Source: Marivivens sp. | Lineage (GTDB): Bacteria; Pseudomonadota; Alphaproteobacteria; Rhodobacterales; Rhodobacteraceae | Reading direction: 5' to 3' | Length of the DNA: 32,591 bases | Assembly (NCBI GenBank): GCA_024642145.1 | Contig: JAHEBS010000006.1 | Location: 1-32,591, forward strand | In this document: positions 6,986-13,593 of the stretch, piece after piece | Position numbering within the stretch: the first letter of the stretch is position 1 | Layout of the letters: each line of letters opens with the position of its first letter | Notes under the pieces: generated by a model | The model's input: only the letters and a program-made list of their open reading frames with translations | Database searches by the model: none | Told to the model about the DNA's origin: nothing | Translations under genes and position numbers: made by a program

Positions 6986-8494
6986 TCAAGCCTCGACCTC
7001 GGGCTCTTCAACCCATGATTGCAACACACGGAGCGCTTCGGTCTGGCGCGCCTCGATCATGTCGCGCACACGCGCAACGGGGTCCTGTTTCTGTTGCGGT
7101 TCGGTCGGCGGCGCGAGGGCCGTAACTTGCGCGGCTTCGGCAAGCAATTGGCGCTGGGGTTCTGTCGGCGGCAACCGACGTCCCGCCAGAACTGGTCGCA
7201 CCACAAACAGACCCAAAATAAGAGCAACAGCGCCTAAAATACCGGCGCGCGCGAGGTCAGTTAGCGAAAGGTTTTGTGGCGCAAGGGCAACGCTACCGGC
7301 GTCGCGCAGGGGCTCGAACGGCATCGAGCGCACCGAGATGCGGTCGCCGCGCGATTCATCCACACCAACCGTCATGGCCACAAGCTCGGACAAGGCTGCA
7401 AGCTCTTCGCTGCTGCGCGGGGTCGAGGTCACATTGCCCTGTGTGTCGGTGGCGATGATGTCGTTCACCAAAACCGCAACCGTCATGCGGCGAATGCCCC
7501 CGGGGGCGCGGTTTAGACTGCGTTGGGTTTCGGAGATTTCATAATTGGTCAATGTGCGGGCCTCAGAGTTCTGGCTCTGGCTGGTGCCGCCGCCACCCGC
7601 ATCGCCCGTGGGCAGGTTCGACGCCACGGTTACCGCGCCGGTGTCAGCATTTTGGGCATTTGCCGTATTTTCAGTCACGTCGGTGCTGATCGCGACGCGC
7701 GTGGTCGGGTCCAGCGTGCGCTGGGTCAGCGTCTCGGTTTCGGTCACTTCGTCGATACTGACCTCGACCACGGCGTTGCCAATGCCCACGCGCGCCTCGA
7801 CCAACCTCTCGGCGTTATTGCGCAAAACCTCGGCACGGGTCGCGGCGCTGTGTGTCGGATCGTCGCCGCTGATCAGGCCGGCCTCGGAATCGATGATGGA
7901 CACGGATTCGGGGATCAGACCGGGCACCGACGAGGCAACAAGATAGCGCAGCGCCAGAATTTGCGGCGGGGTCAGCGACATGCCGGCGGTCGATACTGTC
8001 ACCGCGGCGGTCGGCGTGCTTGGCCGGTCAAAGCCGCGTGAAACCGGCGCCGAAATATGCACCCGTGCCGCGCGAATACGCGGATTGGCAAGGATCGTGC
8101 GGGCCAATTCACCCTCTTTGGCCCGCCAATACGCCGCGTCGAACATTTCGGACGTCGTGCCAAAACCCGACAACCCGTCCAGCAATTCATAGCCTTGGCT
8201 CGAAGGCGCGGGCAGACCCTGACCGGCCAAGGTCAGGCGCAACGCGTCGCGGTCAGACTGCGGCACCCAGATCGAATCGCCCCGCACCTGATAGGACACG
8301 CCCTGTTGTTCAAGCGCGGTCACAACGCCGCCCGCGACCGCTGGATCCAGATTGCTGTAGAGCAACAACATCGTCGGCGACAAAGCCGTGCGCGACAGCA
8401 ACAAAACCGCCGCAAACATTGCGATCGTCGCACCGATAACGACCACCCTTTTGCGCAAATCCAGCGCCGACCAGATTGAGACGACAGGGTTCAT
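6986..8494 (-). CDS. fliF: Flagellar MS-ring protein FliF
   Basis: 502 aa. An N-terminal membrane helix (about residues 18-36) leads into ring-building motifs with 'YSNLDPAVAGGVVTALEQQG' and 'GYELLDGLSGFGTTSEMFDA', then 'LARTILANPRIRAARVHISA', all classic FliF/YscJ blocks. A low-complexity periplasmic loop (about 300-320), a second membrane helix (about 417-436) and a cytoplasmic tail follow. The last helix 'RVRDMIEARQTEALRVLQSW' (about 474-495) matches the FliG-binding end of FliF, although no fliG lies next door. The ATG at 8494 has GGAG seven bases upstream. First gene of the minus-strand operon and divergent from fliL across a CtrA-like site. Confidence 0.96.
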   Translation of the reverse strand: MNPVVSIWSALDLRKRVVVIGATIAMFAAVLLLSRTALSPTMLLLYSNLDPAVAGGVVTALEQQGVSYQVRGDSIWVPQSDRDALRLTLAGQGLPAPSSQGYELLDGLSGFGTTSEMFDAAYWRAKEGELARTILANPRIRAARVHISAPVSRGFDRPSTPTAAVTVSTAGMSLTPPQILALRYLVASSVPGLIPESVSIIDSEAGLISGDDPTHSAATRAEVLRNNAERLVEARVGIGNAVVEVSIDEVTETETLTQRTLDPTTRVAISTDVTENTANAQNADTGAVTVASNLPTGDAGGGGTSQSQNSEARTLTNYEISETQRSLNRAPGGIRRMTVAVLVNDIIATDTQGNVTSTPRSSEELAALSELVAMTVGVDESRGDRISVRSMPFEPLRDAGSVALAPQNLSLTDLARAGILGAVALILGLFVVRPVLAGRRLPPTEPQRQLLAEAAQVTALAPPTEPQQKQDPVARVRDMIEARQTEALRVLQSWVEEPEVEA

Positions 8495-8544
8495 TCCGTT
8501 CTCCGCGAGCCTTCTGCCCGTGAATCACAATTGGCTGCTCGGAC

Positions 8545-8559
8545 TTAAGATTCGGTTAG
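8545..8559 (+). promoter_or_regulatory. CtrA-like binding site between fliF and fliL
   Basis: TTAA-N7-TTAG, 7 of 8 consensus positions, in the 109-base divergent gap. Its centre (8552) is 58 bases from the fliF ATG and 52 from the fliL GTG, so a single bound CtrA dimer could serve both directions with short leaders. The motif is seen; binding is inferred. Confidence 0.5.
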
Positions 8560-8603
8560 TCGCTTGGCGCTATCCAGATCGGGAGAATAAGGAGAATCCG
8601 ACT

Positions 8604-9170
8604 GTGACCGCGACTGTCGATGCCGTCCCTGCAAGGACCAGACCGCCAATTCTGTTGGCGGCGCTGTTGCTGATTCTGGGCCTTGGTGCCGGCTTTGGCG
8701 TGGTGCGGGGTGTGTTGCCGATTCTGGGTGGCGCCGGCGGCCAGTCAGCCGCATCCGATGCGCATCCGGCGGCAGATACGCAGGAAACCGCAACCGCTGC
8801 GCATGCTGCGCCTACTGGTGAAACCGCGTCGGGCCACGGCGTGGCAACCGATGGGCACGCGACCCCGTCGGGGCCGGTCTTTGTGCCGCTCGCCCCGATT
8901 TTGGTGATGTTGCCGCCCGGAAGTGGCCCGCACCATCTGCGGTTTGTCGCCCAATTGGATGTCGAACCGGCGCATGCGGATGAAGTTTCGGTCATCACCC
9001 CGCGCATCATTGATGCCTTCAACGCCTATTTGCGCGCGGTCGAAGTCAATGAGTTGCAAGATCCCGCGGCGTTGCTGCGGCTTCGGTCCCAGCTGTTACG
9101 GCGGGCGCAGGTCATTGCCGGCGTAGGGATGGTGAATGACCTGCTGGTAATGGAATTTGTTTTGAATTGA
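8604..9170 (+). CDS. fliL: Flagellar basal body-associated protein FliL (first copy)
   Basis: 188 aa. The track ORF begins at 8388 inside fliF; I place the start at GTG 8604, preceded by AAGGAG at 8589-8594, which gives a short cytoplasmic N-terminus and one membrane helix ('PILLAALLLILGLGAGFGVV'). A His/Ala/Thr-rich linker (about residues 45-90) leads to the periplasmic FliL domain: 'FVPLAPILVMLPPG', 'LRFVAQLDVEP', 'ITPRIIDAFNAYLRAV' and the end 'GVGMVNDLLVMEFVLN'. FliL surrounds the stator units and supports torque or swimming. A second FliL-like gene occurs at 17839-18318. First gene of a long plus-strand operon through flhB. Confidence 0.9.
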   Translation: MTATVDAVPARTRPPILLAALLLILGLGAGFGVVRGVLPILGGAGGQSAASDAHPAADTQETATAAHAAPTGETASGHGVATDGHATPSGPVFVPLAPILVMLPPGSGPHHLRFVAQLDVEPAHADEVSVITPRIIDAFNAYLRAVEVNELQDPAALLRLRSQLLRRAQVIAGVGMVNDLLVMEFVLN

Positions 9171-9177
9171 GGCCCTT

Positions 9178-9516
9178 ATGACGTTCTTGGCGGACATTCT
9201 TCTTGCGGCAGGCGCGCTGGGGGCGGCGTTTTACTGTTGGGTTCTCTCACGCCGCCTCCATGCGCTGACAAGCCTTGAAGGCGGCATCGGCGGGGCGGTG
9301 GCGCTCTTGTCCGTGCAGGTAGACGAATTGACGCGCGCGCTGGAACATACGGGAGCTGCCGCAAGGACACAGGGCGACAGCCTTTCCGCAACTGTCGCGC
9401 GGGCCGAGGCAGCATCGCGGCAGTTGGAATTGCTGATCGCGGCGCTGCACGACGTGCCGACCAATACGGCCGTAGGTCTCGATCCGTTCTTTCGCAAGTC
9501 GGGAACCGCCGCATGA
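9178..9516 (+). CDS. Small membrane-anchored flagellar-operon protein, function unknown
   Basis: 112 aa that I do not recognise with confidence. It has one N-terminal membrane helix ('LADILLAAGALGAAFYCWVL') and a basic stop 'SRRLHAL', placing the rest in the cytoplasm. A helical, probably coiled-coil stretch follows (about residues 40-90, rich in Ala, Glu and Leu), ending in 'VGLDPFFRKSGTAA'. It sits seven bases after fliL and overlaps the MotE-like gene by ATGA, so it is likely made with stator components. It recalls small DUF6468-type proteins found beside fliL in alphaproteobacteria, but that is a guess from context and shape. Confidence 0.6.
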   Translation: MTFLADILLAAGALGAAFYCWVLSRRLHALTSLEGGIGGAVALLSVQVDELTRALEHTGAAARTQGDSLSATVARAEAASRQLELLIAALHDVPTNTAVGLDPFFRKSGTAA

Positions 9517-10067
9517 CCCGTCTGCGACCGATTGGGACGATGACGGTGATCGCGTTGCTCCTTCTGCTTTCGGGGGCAATCAGGATCGGGACCCAAGCCG
9601 GTGCTGCCTTTGCCAGTGCAGGTGACGCGGTTTCGGCCTTGCCCGAGGACGGGTGCGCGGATGCCCCCGAAGCCCTTTTGCGCGCTTTACAACAACGCGA
9701 AACAGCGGCTGCGCAAATGGAAGATGACCTTGCCGCGCGCGCGGCTGCGCTTGACGCGGCCGAGGCCGCTGTGCGCGCGAAGCTTGATGAATTGGCCAGT
9801 GCCGAGGCAAGCCTTAATGGCACAATGGCGCAGGCCTCGGTGGCGGCGTCCGGTGACGTCAGCCGTCTGGTTGCGCTTTATCAGGCGATGCGTCCGCAGG
9901 ATGCCGCGGCGGTCATCACCCAAATGCCGCCCTCGTTTGCAGCGGGTTTTGTTGCCGAAATGCAGCCCGAGGCGGGCGCGGCGATCCTTGCCAAGCTCGA
10001 CCCCCAGATTGCCTTTGCGATCAGCGCCGAAATTGCTGGCCGCAATGCCCGCGCCCCGACCGAGTGA
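9513..10067 (+). CDS. MotE-like flagellar protein
   Basis: 184 aa: an N-terminal membrane helix or uncleaved signal ('MTVIALLLLLSGAIRIGTQA'), a periplasmic coiled coil (about 65-115, 'ALLRALQQRETAAAQMEDDL'), and a C-terminal domain 'LVALYQAMRPQDAAAVITQM' and 'AAILAKLDPQIAFAISAEI'. The last part matches the MgtE-N/FliG-N-like helical repeat of the MotE family, which in rhizobia acts as a MotC chaperone or stabiliser. Here it lies two genes before motA and one gene before the 629-aa exported protein, so a role in stator assembly is likely. ATGA overlap with the gene before; 54 bases to motA. Confidence 0.7.
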   Translation: MTRLRPIGTMTVIALLLLLSGAIRIGTQAGAAFASAGDAVSALPEDGCADAPEALLRALQQRETAAAQMEDDLAARAAALDAAEAAVRAKLDELASAEASLNGTMAQASVAASGDVSRLVALYQAMRPQDAAAVITQMPPSFAAGFVAEMQPEAGAAILAKLDPQIAFAISAEIAGRNARAPTE

Positions 10068-10121
10068 GCCAAGATTTAACTTTCATCGACCAGACTGAGG
10101 GGGGAATCGAAGGGAATCCAG

Positions 10122-10991
10122 ATGGTCGGAATCATCGGTATCGTCATGATCTTTGTCATGGTTTTCGGCGGCTACGTTCTTGCCGGGGGCCATATGGAGA
10201 TGATCCTCCATTCGTTGCCCTACGAGTTGATGATGATCGGCGGCGCAGCCGTGGGCGCCTTCGTGATTTCGAACGACTTTTCAACGGTCAAGGCTACGTT
10301 CAAGGCGGTAGGCAAGGTCTTCAAGGGCCCAAAATGGAAGTCAGGTGACTATCGTGATCTTCTGTGTCTGCTGTTCGCGCTTATCCGCGTTGCCAGAGCC
10401 AGCCCCGTAGCCTTGGAGCAACATATTGAAAATGCGCATGATTCAGAAATCTTCGCGACCTACCCGAAGATTCGGGATGACCACGAAGCCGCGCAGTTGA
10501 TCTGCGATACGTTCCGTGCCGCCAGCATGAACTACGACGACCCACATCAGGTCGAGGAGGTGCTGGAAAAGCGGATCGAGGCGCATCTGCACCACGATCT
10601 GCACGCGATGCACGCGCTGCAATCCATGGCGGATGGTTTGCCCGCGCTGGGCATTGTTGCCGCGGTTCTGGGCGTCATCAAGACGATGGGGGCTATCGAC
10701 CAACCGCCGGAAATTCTGGGAAAATTGATTGGTGGCGCGCTGGTCGGCACGTTTCTGGGCGTATTTTTGGCCTACGGTCTGGTCGGACCCTTTGCGGCCA
10801 AGGTCAAGGCGGTCGTGGAAGAGGACGTCTCGTTCTATCGCCTGATCCGCGAGGTGCTGGTCGCAAATCTCTATAACCATAGTCCGCAAAACTGTATTGA
10901 GGTCGGCCGCCAGAATGCGCCGGGCCACCTACGCCCCAGTTACGCCGAACTGGAAGAGGCGCTGAAAGCGATCAAACAGGACGCGGCATGA
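10122..10991 (+). CDS. motA: Flagellar stator protein MotA
   Basis: 289 aa inner-membrane subunit of the proton-driven stator. Four membrane helices: residues about 2-22, 33-50, 172-190 and 203-225. Key features are visible: 'GLPALGIVAAVLGVIKTMG' holds the conserved Pro of helix 3 and 'GALVGTFLGVFLAYGLVGPF' that of helix 4, and the cytoplasmic loop has 'ARASPVALEQHIE', the region whose charged residues interact with FliG. The AGGGAA ribosome site fits the ATG at 10122. Overlaps the next gene by ATGA. motB is not adjacent but at the left edge of the window, before flgE. Confidence 0.96.
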   Translation: MVGIIGIVMIFVMVFGGYVLAGGHMEMILHSLPYELMMIGGAAVGAFVISNDFSTVKATFKAVGKVFKGPKWKSGDYRDLLCLLFALIRVARASPVALEQHIENAHDSEIFATYPKIRDDHEAAQLICDTFRAASMNYDDPHQVEEVLEKRIEAHLHHDLHAMHALQSMADGLPALGIVAAVLGVIKTMGAIDQPPEILGKLIGGALVGTFLGVFLAYGLVGPFAAKVKAVVEEDVSFYRLIREVLVANLYNHSPQNCIEVGRQNAPGHLRPSYAELEEALKAIKQDAA

Positions 10992-12877
10992 GATGGCTGA
11001 TCCTCATTCTGCTGGCGCTGATCGCCTCACCAACCATGGCGGGCGAGGTGCGCGGCGGCCGGCATGAAGGGTTTGTGCGTTTTGTTTTCACCATCCCGTT
11101 TGGTGCAGAATGGCGACTTGGGCGCGTGCCAACTGGTTATGCGCTGTGGGTCGCGGGAAGTGACGCATGGGATATGGGCCCTGCACTGGCCAAGGCCGGC
11201 TATGGCAGGGTCGGCGGGTATGAACAAACGGGCGATGTTTTGAACTTGGTCGTCAACTGCCCCTGCCATGCAGAGGTTATTCCATGGCGACCCGACCGGA
11301 TTGTTTTGGATATTGCAGAGGGACCGGCACCTGCCAGTTCGCCTTTTGAGGATGCCTTCGCGGCACCGAGCGACGTCTTGGCTCAGCCGCCCACCGCAAA
11401 CAGCTTGCCCGCGCTAGCCGAAACCGTGCCAAGCCAAATCCGCCTGATTGCGGACGCAGATCTTGGGGCCGCGAACACCGCGGCAGGAGTCGGCTACGAT
11501 GCGGTTCTGGCTCGCAATCTGGCGCAAGCCATAAGCGACGGGCTCTTGGCGCGCGCAGGGGGAAATGGGTCGGCCGATGTGCAATTTTCGGGTGGATCGG
11601 CCCGCCACGAAATGCCGGGACTTGCGGCGCGCGATGCTTTTGCGGACCCAACGTCGCAGGAATCATCGCTAACCGCTGACGGTTCCCTTTGCCTCGAAGA
11701 CAACGCGTTTGCCTTGCCCGCGTGGGAGGATGCCGAACACTATGTCAGGCTGCTCGCAGAGGCGGGGGCCCAGATCTTTGACGCGCGCGACAGGGTCAGT
11801 GACCAAGCGTTGGAAGTCTATGCGACTGCCTTGGTTGCGGGTGGTTTCGGACGCGAGGCCATAGCGGCGCTGGGCCAATCAGATGTTACAAACTCTGTTC
11901 GTATGCGGATCATACATTTGGCCCAATTGGTCGATGGCGACGAAACCGGCGCGCCAATCTTGGCCGATCAGGCTGGTTGCACGGGCGCTGTGGCGATTTG
12001 GGCCTATCTCGATGGCGCCGGACCCTTGGTGCCTTCGGTCATGAACGCTATCTTGATGCAGATCCGCGCCCTTCCACCGCCGCTACAGGGCGCAATCGGG
12101 CCGCCGTTGGCGCGTCGGTTGCTGACCGATCACGAGCCCGAGGCGGCAGAGGCGGTGCTTGGCTTGGCCGCAACCAGCAGCTTTGCCGCCCGCGCGGACC
12201 TTGCGTTGGTGGAAATCGCGCTCGCAGCGGAAAAGGGCGATACCCCAACTCTGCAAGACAAGATGGCCGCGGTCCTTGGCGACCCGATGTTGTCGCCGGA
12301 AACACTGACCGCGCTTTTGACGCTGGTTGGACAAGGAACCATCGAGGGGAGCGACGATCTGTTGGATAGCGCCGACTTCATGCGGCCCCAGTTTCGCCAG
12401 TCAAAAAGCGGTCCGGATCTTGATCGCGCGCGGATGGCGGCGAGTTTGGAAATGGGCGAATTCGGCAGGGCACGGGTGATCTTGGACGAAGGCGCCCGAC
12501 CGCCGGATGTAGAACACGCTTTGCAGACTATGTTTTTCGATGCAGTGACGACGTCACCGAACGACGGGGTCTTTTTGCGCTACGCCTTCGAAGACCTGCC
12601 TGCGTTAGCCCCGGAAACGGTCAGGGCCATTTCGATTAGGTTAGCGGCACTCGGATTTGCGGCCCGCGCGCAGATGATCGCGCCTGCCCCCACCATCGAG
12701 ATGCAGCTAACGGTTGGTCATGATCAGCAGGCCGTCACGGTACCTGAACTATCGTCACGAATGGCCGCGGCGCCGCCACAAACGCTTGCCGCGTATGGCC
12801 AGCTCTTGGAGGCGGCTTCGGCGACGCGCGACAGAATTGACGCGTTGCTTGCTCTGCCGTCAGACGTGGCGCGCTAA
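10988..12877 (+). CDS. Large exported protein coupled to motA, function unknown
   Basis: 629 aa. The start 'MRWLILILLALIASPTMAGE' is a clear Sec signal peptide, so the mature protein is periplasmic or secreted. Residues about 20-112 form a beta-rich unit ('FVRFVFTIPFGAEWRLGR', 'YALWVAG', 'RIVLDIAEG') that resembles an AMIN-type domain, with a CxC pair at 91-93. A Pro/Ala-rich linker follows, then from about 230 to 600 an Ala/Leu-rich helical solenoid that could be TPR- or HEAT-like. The start overlaps the motA stop (ATGA). The arrangement recalls MotC, the periplasmic MotB partner of rhizobia, but I see no sequence match that proves it. A structural periplasmic role near the stator is my inference. 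Confidence 0.65.
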   Translation: MRWLILILLALIASPTMAGEVRGGRHEGFVRFVFTIPFGAEWRLGRVPTGYALWVAGSDAWDMGPALAKAGYGRVGGYEQTGDVLNLVVNCPCHAEVIPWRPDRIVLDIAEGPAPASSPFEDAFAAPSDVLAQPPTANSLPALAETVPSQIRLIADADLGAANTAAGVGYDAVLARNLAQAISDGLLARAGGNGSADVQFSGGSARHEMPGLAARDAFADPTSQESSLTADGSLCLEDNAFALPAWEDAEHYVRLLAEAGAQIFDARDRVSDQALEVYATALVAGGFGREAIAALGQSDVTNSVRMRIIHLAQLVDGDETGAPILADQAGCTGAVAIWAYLDGAGPLVPSVMNAILMQIRALPPPLQGAIGPPLARRLLTDHEPEAAEAVLGLAATSSFAARADLALVEIALAAEKGDTPTLQDKMAAVLGDPMLSPETLTALLTLVGQGTIEGSDDLLDSADFMRPQFRQSKSGPDLDRARMAASLEMGEFGRARVILDEGARPPDVEHALQTMFFDAVTTSPNDGVFLRYAFEDLPALAPETVRAISIRLAALGFAARAQMIAPAPTIEMQLTVGHDQQAVTVPELSSRMAAAPPQTLAAYGQLLEAASATRDRIDALLALPSDVAR

Positions 12878-12933
12878 CGGCATGGAAAGGTTTCGACTCT
12901 AGCCTGAGCCAAGGAAACCTGACGGGCGACAGA

Positions 12934-13593
12934 ATGTCATCTGCAACTCTCATGGCGGCGCTGGTCGCCTGTGTCGTCGGATCGGCAGCTCTGGCCGACC
13001 CGTCCGATCTTTGTCTTTCCGCGGCTCGCACGGCTGCAGCACAGCAGGGGGTTCCTGCTGAAATGATGATTGCCGTCGGTCTCGCTGAAACTGGTCGCCG
13101 TCAAGACGGGGTGCTGCGGCCTTGGCCATGGACGGCCAATCTGAATGGCGAGGGTTTTCGGTTTGACAGCGCGGCCGAGTTGCAGCGTTTTGCCAGCGCC
13201 GCAATTTCGCGGGGTGAAACCAGCATTGATATCGGTTGTTTTCAGGTCAACTACCGCTGGCATGGCGATGCTTTCGGGTCGCTCGAGCAAATGATCGACC
13301 CCTTAACGAATGCCCGATACGCGGCCTACTTTCTGCGCGGGCTTGCCGATGAACTGGGTGGTTGGCAGGCGGCAGTCGGGGCCTATCATTCGCGCAGTCC
13401 GCCGCGTGCGGCGGCCTACCGGCAACGCGTCGCGGATCTACAAGCGGGCCTGCCGCCCGAGGGCGGTTTTCCGGCTTTGCCGCCGCCCACGGACACCCAG
13501 ATTGCACGGCTCAATTCCTTTCCTCTTTTGGGAACGGGCGGCAACGCGGGCGCGCTCGGGTCCTTGGTGCCACTTGGTGGTGACGGCGCATGA
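12934..13593 (+). CDS. Flagellar-type lytic transglycosylase (SltF-like)
   Basis: 219 aa periplasmic enzyme expected to cut peptidoglycan for rod penetration. A signal peptide (about 1-21, ending 'GSAALA') precedes a compact SLT domain. The catalytic Glu is probably E52 in 'GLAETGR'; 'IDIGCFQVNYRWHG' (98-111) and 'AAVGAYHS' (146-153) are the other SLT motifs. The C-terminus from about 170 is a Pro/Gly-rich tail, perhaps for partner binding. Since the FlgJ here (27066-27317) lacks an enzyme domain, this protein likely supplies the activity, as SltF does in Rhodobacter sphaeroides. ATGA overlap with flhA. The ribosome site is weak; AAGGA lies rather far upstream. Confidence 0.83.
   Translation: MSSATLMAALVACVVGSAALADPSDLCLSAARTAAAQQGVPAEMMIAVGLAETGRRQDGVLRPWPWTANLNGEGFRFDSAAELQRFASAAISRGETSIDIGCFQVNYRWHGDAFGSLEQMIDPLTNARYAAYFLRGLADELGGWQAAVGAYHSRSPPRAAAYRQRVADLQAGLPPEGGFPALPPPTDTQIARLNSFPLLGTGGNAGALGSLVPLGGDGA

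Noticed and set aside
8388-8603. N-terminal extension of fliL given by the ORF track
   Set aside because: It overlaps fliF and would hide the membrane helix behind 72 unrelated residues; GTG 8604 with AAGGAG is a better start.
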